Below the pieces are notes generated by a model that was not told the DNA's origin, did no database searches, and saw only the letters and a list, made by a program, of their open reading frames with translations. Below are positions 6,317 through 13,244 of a stretch of DNA of 20,528 bases, in pieces. The DNA comes from BOG-1184 sp964651515 (GTDB lineage: Bacteria > Fibrobacterota > Chitinivibrionia > Chitinivibrionales > Chitinispirillaceae): positions 1-20,528 of the forward strand of contig CAZYYB010000058.1 of assembly GCA_964651515.1 (NCBI GenBank). Reading direction: 5' to 3'. The translations under genes and the position numbers were made by a program. Position 1 is the first letter of the stretch, and every line of letters begins with the position of its first letter.

Positions 6317-7954
6317 TTATAGCCGGGTACTGCCCCGACGGGCATACAGGTAGTAGGACTGTGCGACGAAAAACACGCCCGCGGCATGGGAAGCCCGATA
6401 AACCATGGCCCCGTGCTCCACCCAGCGCGGAAACCGTACCGTTTCGAGCAGGGTAAGCGATGCGGTGTCGATGCGCTCTCCCTTTCTCAACGCAATCGGG
6501 TTCCGAAGATCGTGGTCGGCAAGGACAAAGGTCGTTCCCGTCGTGTCGTGATCGATAAGCCCTGCCAGGCGCTTTGACCCGATGCTCGCCCACTTGTCCT
6601 GCGAGCAGAATGCAAAGGTCCGGTACGCCGCGGCATTCGGCAGGGAAAAATAGGAGGCATGCAGAAGAATCCGGCTTCCCGCCGGCACCGTACGGACCAG
6701 AACGGCGGTGAGTTTCCGTTTCGCGTCGCCGGTCATCGCAATGGTTAAGGGCACATACCCCGCCGAGAACTCGGCCGCAACCACCATGCCCGTGCAGAGC
6801 AGGAATACCAGGCGCCCCTTTTGTCCGGTGCAGCGCCGTCCGATTTCATGAAAAACGTACCCTGCCGGAATAAGAACGATGATGGCGGCGTTAAGCATGA
6901 ATCGTTCATACGCGAAACCGACCGGCACCATCATGAAAACGTAGAAGAAGAGCAGCGGTATAACCAGGGGTGCCGCGCCCGCAGCCGTCCTTCGAGCGAT
7001 GAGCAGTCCTATGCCGGCCACCCCCAGGACTGCAAGCGGCGATGCCGTAACGAACAGGTTTCGCACAACGGTCCAAAGCAGGAGGATCTGATCGTGCGGT
7101 GTAAATCCAAAGATCCGGTATTGGCCCTGATTGGTGAAGATGAACCGGAGATGGTGCACCCAGCGCACCGGCTGGGGAACAATGGCGGCCAGGACATAGG
7201 CGGCGATGACGATACTCGTGTAGAGAACGGCCTTGCGGCACCGGGCGCGAAACCGTTCCTTTCCGCCGTCGATGAGCAGAAGCAGGCATTGCGGAATGAT
7301 GAACATCATCGCCTGGTCCTTGGTGGCGACGGCGAAACCGCCGAACATGCCGCTCATGACCATGGCGCGCACCGTCGGAAGCGGTACGCCGTATATCGCC
7401 TGCAGGAAGAGGGCGTAGGAGAGCAGCCACCAGAAGCACTCGGGGATATCGAGATTCGACACACGGGAGTAGTAGACGAACACGGCGGACGACAGGAGAG
7501 AAAGCGTCATGAAAAGCGCGGTCGTCCTGTCCGTCATGGTCCGCACCGTACGGAAGAGCACCGCGCAGATTCCCGCTCCCATCAGGGCGGTCACGGTCCT
7601 TCCCGCAACAATAAGCAGGGAGATCGCCGCAAGGGGATCATGGAGGCCGAAGGGATAGGCGGCAACGGGAGCGCCGAGCATGCCGGTGACCTTGAACAGC
7701 GCGAAGCAGACCGCATACACCCCGGCAAGGATTACATAGTGGAAAGCGGGATAGGAGAGCTGGTCATGGGAACCGGTATAGTTGAGAAAAAAATGGATAG
7801 GTCCCATGGGAAGGATCGAGTCGATTTCGGAGGGGAACTCCGACGGCATGCCCCAGAAAAGGCCGGGAGCGAGGAGCAGGAAAGCACCGGCAAAGACGGT
7901 CGATTCGGCGGGGTACCGCGCAATGAGGCCGCGGAACCGGGACATCGGGCGCAT
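6317..7954 (-). CDS. GT39/PMT-like polytopic membrane glycosyltransferase (GT-C fold)
   Basis: The protein has 545 residues. A cytoplasmic basic N-terminus is followed by TM1 and then a periplasmic loop with acidic residues (SEFPSEID, Asp45), in the position of the catalytic acidic motif of GT-C enzymes. About ten further hydrophobic segments follow, with YYSRVSNLDIPE and VATKDQA resembling conserved loops of dolichyl-phosphate-mannose or ArnT-type transferases. The last 130 residues are mostly soluble. Such enzymes move a sugar from a polyprenyl-phosphate donor to protein, lipid or glycan on the outer face of the inner membrane. The ATG at 7954 is preferred because GAGGAA lies upstream; an upstream TTG at 7969 overlaps that site. 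It lies 33 nt after a nucleotidyltransferase gene and is possibly co-transcribed with it. Donor and acceptor are unknown. Confidence 0.75.
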   Translation of the reverse strand: MRPMSRFRGLIARYPAESTVFAGAFLLLAPGLFWGMPSEFPSEIDSILPMGPIHFFLNYTGSHDQLSYPAFHYVILAGVYAVCFALFKVTGMLGAPVAAYPFGLHDPLAAISLLIVAGRTVTALMGAGICAVLFRTVRTMTDRTTALFMTLSLLSSAVFVYYSRVSNLDIPECFWWLLSYALFLQAIYGVPLPTVRAMVMSGMFGGFAVATKDQAMMFIIPQCLLLLIDGGKERFRARCRKAVLYTSIVIAAYVLAAIVPQPVRWVHHLRFIFTNQGQYRIFGFTPHDQILLLWTVVRNLFVTASPLAVLGVAGIGLLIARRTAAGAAPLVIPLLFFYVFMMVPVGFAYERFMLNAAIIVLIPAGYVFHEIGRRCTGQKGRLVFLLCTGMVVAAEFSAGYVPLTIAMTGDAKRKLTAVLVRTVPAGSRILLHASYFSLPNAAAYRTFAFCSQDKWASIGSKRLAGLIDHDTTGTTFVLADHDLRNPIALRKGERIDTASLTLLETVRFPRWVEHGAMVYRASHAAGVFFVAQSYYLYARRGSTRL

Positions 7955-7987
7955 ACGCCTATTCCTCAATGATCGCCGGATCGTGTG

Positions 7988-8305
7988 TCACAACCGGATT
8001 CCTTCCCGAAGGATATTGATCCCCAACGGAGAATTTTTCCTCCATGCCCATCCCTGTTCATCATAGACGATACAGGATGACACTTGATCGAATTCATTCA
8101 GAAATTCGACTTCGATGTCCAGAACTTTTTCTTTCAACGGCTGTCCGGCAGCATCAACAACAACCATAAAATCATAATCCGATCCTTCTTCCGCATCGCC
8201 CCGCGCCCGGGAACCGAATAGATAGAGCAGACGGATATGCCACCCCAGGCCTTCCCGAAGTTTTTCCGAGAAATACATGACCTTTTTATCAACAGGCGCA
8301 ACCAT
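7988..8305 (-). CDS. Minimal nucleotidyltransferase (MNT/MntA-like), no HEPN partner visible
   Basis: The protein has 105 residues. It contains the polymerase-beta-type motif LFGSRARGDAEEGSDYDFMVV: Gly31-Ser32 and the two metal-binding acids Asp43 and Asp45, with a further acidic cluster LDIEVEF (62-68) that may supply the third carboxylate. It ends SPLGINILREGIRL, the usual C-terminus of short proteins of this family. Relatives are often antitoxins that AMPylate a neighbouring HEPN ribonuclease toxin, but no HEPN gene (RX4-6H motif) is visible on either side. The downstream gene encodes a membrane glycosyltransferase. The ATG at 8305 has an excellent GGAGGAGG ribosome-binding site. It may be a solitary remnant of a toxin-antitoxin pair or a stand-alone transferase. 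Confidence 0.85.
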   Translation of the reverse strand: MVAPVDKKVMYFSEKLREGLGWHIRLLYLFGSRARGDAEEGSDYDFMVVVDAAGQPLKEKVLDIEVEFLNEFDQVSSCIVYDEQGWAWRKNSPLGINILREGIRL

Positions 8306-8514
8306 CAGGCCTCCTCCCCTACCGGCAAATTTTCAGGAGCGACTGAAAGGACCATCTATCGTAACTAATTTCTGCGTGCACGATTAAAATATGTTCTACC
8401 GGAATGCCGATCAATCTCGCCATTAACCTCAGGCGAATTATCGAAAGACCTGCATCGCTTCGGGTCTTCTCCCTATAAAAGGTAACAACGATACGGTACG
8501 ATGCTTCTTATATA
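8306..8514 (-). other. Upstream region of the nucleotidyltransferase gene with a short unexplained open frame
   Basis: No recognisable gene fills this stretch. On the minus strand one frame is free of stops for about 62 codons and ends in TAG at 8319-8321, just before the ribosome-binding site of the nucleotidyltransferase gene. Its only ATG (8423) would give a 34-residue peptide beginning MARLIGIPVEH. The frame could be a decayed gene or chance; there is no clear start signal and no recognised family. Confidence 0.2.
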
Positions 8515-8553
8515 TAGAATAAAGGCCCGACCTCCGATGGGGAGGCCGGGCCC
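8515..8553 (-). terminator. Intrinsic terminator of fba
   Basis: On the minus strand a 12-bp GC-rich stem (GGCCCGGCCTCC with GGAGGTCGGGCC, one G/U pair) and a 5-nt loop is followed by TTTATTCTATATA. It begins about 34 nt after the fba stop codon. Confidence 0.85.
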
Positions 8554-8586
8554 TTCAGAAAAACCGAACCGGTGAGGCGGAGAGGC

Positions 8587-9585
8587 TTACGCCTGACCCG
8601 CACTCCCGAGCACATTCTTGTTCTTGTCGATCATCATCTTGACAAGCTCATCGCGCGCCGGCCCGAGGTACTTGCGCGGATCGAACTCTTCGGGCTTTTC
8701 CGCGAGAATTTTGCGGATAATGGCCGTCAGGACGAGGCGCCCGTCGGAATCGATATTGATCTTGCACACCGCCGACTTTGCAGCCTTACGCAGCTGTTCC
8801 GCCGGGATGCCGACCGCCGCCTTCAGCTTACCGCCATAGGTGTTGATGATATTCACGTATTCCGGCACCACCGAGCTTGAGCCGTGCAGCACAATCGGGA
8901 AACCGGGAATCCGGCGTTCGATCTCTTCGAGGATGTCGAAACGCAGCGGCGGCGGCACGAGAATGCCGGTTACCGGATCCTTGGTGCACTGCTCGGGCTT
9001 GAATTTGTAAGCGCCGTGCGAGGTGCCGATGGAGATGGCGAGCGAGTCGACATTGGTCTTCTTAACAAAATCCTCGACCTGCTCCGGCTGGGTGTAGATG
9101 CCTTTGGCGGCAACGACATCGTCTTCGATACCGGCCAGTACGCCGAGTTCGCCTTCGACCGTCACATCGTATTTATGCGCATATTCGACGACCTTCCGGG
9201 TCAGCTCGATGTTCTTATCGTAGGGGTGCGCCGAACCGTCGATCATGACCGAAGAGAATCCGCTCTCGATGCAGGAAACGCACAGCTCGAAGGTGTCGCC
9301 GTGGTCGAGATGCAGCGTGACGGGAATATGGTAACCCGCGTCCCGTGCCATCTGAACCGCTCCCTGGCCCATATACCGGAGCAGGGTTGCGTTGGCATAC
9401 TTGCGCGCCCCGCTCGAAACCTGGATAATGACGGGGGAATTTGATTGACCGCAGGCGGTCATGATCGCCTGAAGCTGTTCCATATTGTTGAAATTGTAAG
9501 CAGGAATGGCATACCCGCCTACAATCGCCTTTTTGAACATCTCACGGGTATTGACAAATCCAAGTTCTTTGTAGCTGACTGCCAT
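8587..9585 (-). CDS. fba: Class II fructose-1,6-bisphosphate aldolase
   Basis: The protein has 332 residues. It catalyses the reversible cleavage of fructose-1,6-bisphosphate to dihydroxyacetone phosphate and glyceraldehyde-3-phosphate in glycolysis and gluconeogenesis, with a divalent metal, usually zinc. Visible motifs are LHLDHGD (91-97; Asp94 catalytic, His95 metal), VEGELG (143-148), SIGTSHGAYKF (185-195; His190 metal), LHGSSSVV (233-240; His234 metal) and the phosphate-binding region KINIDSDGR (275-283). Length and motifs fit the type found in many anaerobes. A tagatose-bisphosphate aldolase activity cannot be excluded, but the gene stands apart from any tagatose pathway genes. The ATG at 9585 has AAAGGA upstream. 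It follows rplQ after a terminator, so it probably has its own transcript. Confidence 0.95.
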   Translation of the reverse strand: MAVSYKELGFVNTREMFKKAIVGGYAIPAYNFNNMEQLQAIMTACGQSNSPVIIQVSSGARKYANATLLRYMGQGAVQMARDAGYHIPVTLHLDHGDTFELCVSCIESGFSSVMIDGSAHPYDKNIELTRKVVEYAHKYDVTVEGELGVLAGIEDDVVAAKGIYTQPEQVEDFVKKTNVDSLAISIGTSHGAYKFKPEQCTKDPVTGILVPPPLRFDILEEIERRIPGFPIVLHGSSSVVPEYVNIINTYGGKLKAAVGIPAEQLRKAAKSAVCKINIDSDGRLVLTAIIRKILAEKPEEFDPRKYLGPARDELVKMMIDKNKNVLGSAGQA

Positions 9586-9633
9586 GGTCTATCCTTTCGT
9601 TGTGGTACTTGAGAGTAACGGTGGAGAGAACCG

Positions 9634-9685
9634 ATAAAAATAAAATTCCGGGACCCGAAAGCGCAAAAACCCGCTCGTCCCGGAA
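9634..9685 (-). terminator. Intrinsic terminator ending the ribosomal block after rplQ
   Basis: A 9-bp stem TTCCGGGAC/GTCCCGGAA (9677-9685 with 9646-9654) encloses a 22-nt loop that can partly pair internally, and is followed on the minus strand by TTTTATTTTTAT. It lies 44 nt after the rplQ stop. Confidence 0.85.
9637..9666 (-). promoter_or_regulatory. Candidate fba promoter embedded in the rplQ terminator
   Basis: TTGCGC (9661-9666, in the terminator loop) and TATTTT (9637-9642, in the U-tract) are 18 bp apart, leaving a leader of about 45 nt before the fba ATG. Only about 48 nt lie between terminator and fba, so a promoter must overlap the terminator or lie upstream unless fba depends on read-through. 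The match is weak. Confidence 0.25.
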
Positions 9686-9728
9686 ACATGAGGTATAGCC
9701 GGAGAAGTTCCGCAGGAGAGCGCGCTTC

Positions 9729-10208
9729 CTACTTCTGACCATCCTGGGCCGAAGCAGTATCCTTATTATCCGATTCAACCGCCGTTGATTCAACCGGTTT
9801 CTGCGCCGTTCCTTTTTTCTGCTTGCGCCGACGACGGACGGTTTCGGCGCCGCCGATTCCCACGAGTTCGACGATCGCCATGAGAGCGTTGTCACCCTTA
9901 CGGATCCGGGTCTTCAGAACGCGGGTATAGCCGCCGTTGCGATCCTTGAAGGAGGGACCGATCTCGGTGAAGAGTTTGTGGAGTACGGTTTCATCGTTGA
10001 CCCGCCGCGCCGCCGTTCGCCGCGCCGCGAGATCGCCCTTTTTGGCATACGTGATAAGCCGTTCAACGACGCGCCGCACTTCCTTCGCCTTGGGAAGCGT
10101 CGTTTCGACCCGTTCTTTGTCGAGAATGGAAACCGCCAGGTTGGAGAGCATCGCCTTGCGATGGCTTGCGGTCCGGTTTAATTTTCGTCCGACTGATAAA
10201 TGACGCAT
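9729..10208 (-). CDS. rplQ: 50S ribosomal protein L17 with C-terminal extension
   Basis: The protein has 159 residues. The core (1 to about 120) is standard L17: MRHLSVGRKLNRTASHRKAM, a repeat-type helical region and the C-terminal LVGIGGAETVRRRRKQKKG. L17 lies near the polypeptide exit side of the large subunit. About 30 extra residues (AQKPVESTAVESDNKDTASAQDGQK), rich in Ser/Thr/Asp/Lys and probably disordered, follow the core. It is the last gene of the alpha-operon segment, 42 nt after rpoA, and is followed by a strong terminator. Confidence 0.97.
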   Translation of the reverse strand: MRHLSVGRKLNRTASHRKAMLSNLAVSILDKERVETTLPKAKEVRRVVERLITYAKKGDLAARRTAARRVNDETVLHKLFTEIGPSFKDRNGGYTRVLKTRIRKGDNALMAIVELVGIGGAETVRRRRKQKKGTAQKPVESTAVESDNKDTASAQDGQK

Positions 10209-10250
10209 TGTTTCTGCCTTCTTTATGAATGCTGGGGGTGCAGACTAGTT

Positions 10251-11237
10251 CTAGACTGAAGCTTCCCGGCCCATGATGCTGTCCACATCCATGCCGAAAG
10301 AGAGCCCCAGGTTCCCAAGGACCTGGTTGAGTTCGACGAGCGATTTCCTGCCGAAATTCTTATACTTGAGCATGTCGGCTTCCTGATTGCGGATCAGGTC
10401 GGCCAGGGTGTGAATATTCGCGGCGCGCAGGCAGTTTGCGGAGCGTACCGAGAGTTCAAGTTCATCCACCCGCATTTTCAGGAGCTGGCGCTGCTTTTCA
10501 ACCCGCTCGTCCCGTACGATCATTTCCACCGGTTCGAGTTCGCCCTCGAAATTGATAAATACTTCGACATGGTCGTGCAGGAGCTTCGCCGCATACCCGA
10601 GCGCATCTTCCACGGAAATGCTGCCATCGGTCCAGACGTCCATGAGTATCTTGTCCAGGTCGGTACGCTGGCCGATCCGGGCATTTTCAACGACATAATT
10701 GATCTTGGTAACCGGCGAGAATATCGAGTCGATCGGAATGGTACCGACCGGGTCCTCCTCGCGACGGTTCTGCTCGGCGGCAACGTAGCCGCGACCCGCC
10801 GTTACCCGCATTTCAATTTTCAACTTCGCATCGGAATTGATGGTCGCGATATGCAGATCGGGATTCAGGATGACCACATCGGGATTCTTCTCAATATCGG
10901 AGGCCTTGACCTCACCCTCGCCGCTGACTTCGAGCCGGAGCGTGGTTTCTTCTTCGGCAAGAAGGGTCAGGCGGATTTGTTTGATATTAAGGATAATGTC
11001 CACGACATCCTCGACGACGCCGTCGATGGTGGAGTACTCGTGCTGAACGCCGTCGATCCGGACCGAGACGACGGCGGCGCCTTGCAGCGAAGAGAGCATT
11101 ATTCTCCGCAAGGCATTGCCGATAGTATGACCCCATCCCCGTTCGAGCGGCTCGACGACGATGCGTCCGAAATTCCGGATATTATCGGGATTTTCGATCT
11201 GGATGCCTTTGGGCATCATCAAACTTTTCCATTTCAT
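10251..11237 (-). CDS. rpoA: DNA-directed RNA polymerase alpha subunit
   Basis: The protein has 328 residues, near the normal length. The N-terminal domain (about 1-230) that dimerises and nucleates polymerase assembly includes VEPLERGWGHTIGNALRRIMLSSLQG. The C-terminal domain (about 250-320), which contacts UP elements and activators, includes SVRSANCLRAANIHTLADLI and NFGRKSLVELNQVLGNLGLSFGMD, with the DNA-contacting Arg and Asn of RSAN present. It follows rpsD by 17 nt and precedes rplQ by 42 nt, the classical alpha-operon order. GGGAG lies before the ATG. Confidence 0.98.
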   Translation of the reverse strand: MKWKSLMMPKGIQIENPDNIRNFGRIVVEPLERGWGHTIGNALRRIMLSSLQGAAVVSVRIDGVQHEYSTIDGVVEDVVDIILNIKQIRLTLLAEEETTLRLEVSGEGEVKASDIEKNPDVVILNPDLHIATINSDAKLKIEMRVTAGRGYVAAEQNRREEDPVGTIPIDSIFSPVTKINYVVENARIGQRTDLDKILMDVWTDGSISVEDALGYAAKLLHDHVEVFINFEGELEPVEMIVRDERVEKQRQLLKMRVDELELSVRSANCLRAANIHTLADLIRNQEADMLKYKNFGRKSLVELNQVLGNLGLSFGMDVDSIMGREASV

Positions 11238-11254
11238 TGTATCGCCTATCTCCC

Positions 11255-11878
11255 TTACCGTGAATAGAGTTCCACGACGAGCTGTTCCTGTACGTTAACA
11301 GCCATGGACGACCGTTCCGGCACCCTGATAACGGTTCCTTCAAGCTTCACTTTATCCACAGACAACCAATCAGGAATATCTTTGGCATTTTTCAAGGCAC
11401 TATGGATCGTTTCGACGTTCCGGCTCTTTTCGCGTACCGCGATAACTTCACCGGGTTTCACTTCGTAGGTCGGCAGAGAAACCTTCTTGCCGCCGATCAG
11501 GAAGTGACCATGTCGCACGAGCAGCCGCGCACAGGACCGCGAGGGTGCAAAACCCAGGCGGTAAATGACATTGTCGAGCCTGGTTTCGAGGATCTGCAGC
11601 AACCGTTCGCCGGTCACGCCTTCCGCCTTGGCAGCCTCGCTGAAATAACGGGCGAACTGGCGTTCCATGACGCCGTAGATACGACGGATCTTCTGCTTTT
11701 CGCGGAGCTGCGCGTTATATTCCGTCGAACTGCGGCGACGCTTTGTCGTCCGCAATCCCGGGGGAAACGGACGTCGCTCCATGGCGCATTTTTCGGAATT
11801 GCATCGTTCGCCGCGCAGCACGAGTTTTACTCCTTCGCGGCGGCATAATTTACAACGTGGACCATGATAAACAGCCAT
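11255..11878 (-). CDS. rpsD: 30S ribosomal protein S4, zinc-binding form
   Basis: The protein has 207 residues. S4 nucleates assembly of the 30S 5' domain and in many bacteria autoregulates its operon. The N-terminus has four cysteines, C9-x2-C12 and C26-x4-C31, forming a zinc site that is absent in the zinc-free paralogues of many bacteria. The S4 RNA-binding domain follows (RLDNVIYRLGFAPSRSCARLLVRHGHFLIGG region). It lies 79 nt after rpsK, the longest gap of the ribosomal block, and 17 nt before rpoA. Confidence 0.97.
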   Translation of the reverse strand: MAVYHGPRCKLCRREGVKLVLRGERCNSEKCAMERRPFPPGLRTTKRRRSSTEYNAQLREKQKIRRIYGVMERQFARYFSEAAKAEGVTGERLLQILETRLDNVIYRLGFAPSRSCARLLVRHGHFLIGGKKVSLPTYEVKPGEVIAVREKSRNVETIHSALKNAKDIPDWLSVDKVKLEGTVIRVPERSSMAVNVQEQLVVELYSR

Positions 11879-11957
11879 GTGCTCTCCTCAAACCGTTCGA
11901 TACTTGCTATATCGGATACCGTCGTGTTCCCGACTTCTCCGGACGGATTAAATTCCG

Positions 11958-12416
11958 TTACACTCTCCGCCGTTTCGGGGGCCTGCAACCGTTATGCGGA
12001 ATTGCCGTAAAGTCCTTGATTGCCGAAACTTTGATGCCTGCCGCGGCAAGCGACCGTATGGCGCCCTCGCGACCGTTGCCTGCTCCCTTGAGATGCACTT
12101 CCACGCGCCGTACCCCGGCGTCGTAGGCGAGCTTCCCCACCACCTCGGCGGCGATGCCGGCCGCATAGGGCGTGCTCTTGCGCGACCCCTTGAATCCGGC
12201 CTTTCCCGGCGTATGCCAGGCGATGATATTACCCTTTACATCGGTGATGTTGATCAGGGTATTGTTGAAGGTCGCCCGGATATGCGCGATTCCCTCGCTG
12301 GCGGCCCGCTTCTTCGGCTTCTTGGCGGCGGTCGCCGCCGCCGCTGCAGGCGCCGCGGCTCCCGCAGCCGCTTCGGCTGCCGGAACTGTTTCCTTGGGTT
12401 GTGTTTCTTTTTCCAT
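11958..12416 (-). CDS. rpsK: 30S ribosomal protein S11 with Ala/Pro/Lys-rich N-terminal extension
   Basis: The protein has 152 residues, against about 129 for typical S11. The core from about residue 40 is orthodox: IAHIRATFNNTLINITD, GKAGFKGSRKSTPYAA, VEVHLKGAGNGREGAIRSL and the basic C-terminus NGCRPPKRRRV, in the 30S platform near the mRNA exit. Residues 1-40 (MEKETQPKETVPAAEAAAGA onward, then AAKKPKKRA) are low-complexity and probably disordered and mobile on the ribosome. The start is supported by its spacing of 28 nt from rpsM; no ATG or GTG nearer the core is obvious. Confidence 0.95.
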   Translation of the reverse strand: MEKETQPKETVPAAEAAAGAAAPAAAAATAAKKPKKRAASEGIAHIRATFNNTLINITDVKGNIIAWHTPGKAGFKGSRKSTPYAAGIAAEVVGKLAYDAGVRRVEVHLKGAGNGREGAIRSLAAAGIKVSAIKDFTAIPHNGCRPPKRRRV

Positions 12417-12444
12417 TCGTGCCTCTTTTATGGTTACCTTTTAA

Positions 12445-12828
12445 TTATCCTTTGGACGGTGCTTTTTTCTTGTTTGCAATGGTCTTGCGCGGACCCTTAC
12501 GCGTTCGCGCATTGGTTCGCGTACGCTGACCGCGCACCGGAAGGCTTTTGCGGTGGCGGATGCCCCGGTAACAGCCGATGTCCATAAGCCGCTTGATATT
12601 CATGCGAACCGCGCTGCGCAATGCACCTTCGGTCTGATATTCGACATCGATGATACGGCGGATATGATCGAGATCTTCTTCGGAAAGATCCTTCACCTTC
12701 GTATTGAAATCGACCTTGGCCTTGGCGAGAATCGCCTGAGCCGACGATCGTCCGATGCCGAAAATATAGGTAAGAGCTATTTCGCTGCGCTTATTGTTCG
12801 GTATTTCGACGCCTGCCACACGGGCCAT
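12445..12828 (-). CDS. rpsM: 30S ribosomal protein S13
   Basis: The protein has 127 residues. It starts MARVAGVEIPNNKR and contains the helix-two-turn-helix region TYIFGIGRSSAQAIL and the conserved GCYRGIRHRKSLPVRGQRTRTNARTRKG tract whose basic tail contacts P-site tRNA. S13 sits in the 30S head and bridges to 50S L5. It opens the alpha-operon part, 48 nt after rpmJ. Confidence 0.98.
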   Translation of the reverse strand: MARVAGVEIPNNKRSEIALTYIFGIGRSSAQAILAKAKVDFNTKVKDLSEEDLDHIRRIIDVEYQTEGALRSAVRMNIKRLMDIGCYRGIRHRKSLPVRGQRTRTNARTRKGPRKTIANKKKAPSKG

Positions 12829-12876
12829 GATGCTTCTCCTTAATAATGATTAACTGCCGTAAGAGTTATTCGACCG

Positions 12877-12993
12877 TTATCCCTGACGCTGCTTGTGCTT
12901 GGGATTTTTTGCGCAAATAACCCGGACGATGCCCCTGCGCCGGATGACCTTACATCCATTGCATAATTTTTTTACCGATGCACGAACCTTCAC
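12877..12993 (-). CDS. rpmJ: 50S ribosomal protein L36, zinc-binding form
   Basis: The protein has 38 residues and is easily missed because of its length. It reads MKVRASVKKLCNGCKVIRRR and continues to KHKQRQG, with the zinc ligands C11, C14, C27 and H33. L36 is a late-assembling 23S rRNA-binding protein. The start codon is GTG at 12993, supported by GAGGGG 6 nt upstream. It lies 13 nt after infA and 48 nt before rpsM, the usual infA-rpmJ-rpsM order. Confidence 0.96.
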   Translation of the reverse strand: MKVRASVKKLCNGCKVIRRRGIVRVICAKNPKHKQRQG

Positions 12994-13006
12994 GGTGTTC
13001 CCCTCG

Positions 13007-13225
13007 CTATTTATAACGATACACAATTCGTCCGCGAGTCAAGTCGTAGGGAGAGAGCTCCACCAGAACTTTATCGCCGGGCAGAATTCGAATATAATTC
13101 ATTCTCATTTTTCCGGAAATGTGCGCCAGGATTTCATGCTTGCCTTCCAGCATCACCCGGAAACTTGCGTTCGGCAATGTTTCGAGGATGCTTCCCTCCA
13201 CCTGTATCGAATCCTGTTTCGCCAT
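13007..13225 (-). CDS. infA: Translation initiation factor IF-1
   Basis: The protein has 72 residues, the exact usual length. It is a single OB-fold (MAKQDSIQVEGSILETLPNA, then GHI-like AHISGKMRMNYIRILPGDKV and ELSPYDLTRGRIVYRYK). IF-1 occupies the 30S A site during initiation. It follows secY by 19 nt; adk and map, often found between these genes, are absent. No strong Shine-Dalgarno is visible before the ATG (CCGGTACAGCT). Confidence 0.98.
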   Translation of the reverse strand: MAKQDSIQVEGSILETLPNASFRVMLEGKHEILAHISGKMRMNYIRILPGDKVLVELSPYDLTRGRIVYRYK

Positions 13226-13244
13226 AGCTGTACCGGTCAGGGGA

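Noticed and set aside
6138..6593. N-terminal extension of the lipoprotein frame up to 6593
   Set aside because: The extension is Arg/Cys/Pro-rich, overlaps the glycosyltransferase gene, and would bury the lipoprotein signal that begins at 6137 with a good ribosome-binding site.
6821..7972. Plus-strand open frame of 383 codons opposite the glycosyltransferase gene
   Set aside because: The translation is highly charged with no hydrophobic core or known motif. The minus-strand frame shows coherent membrane segments and GT-C features.
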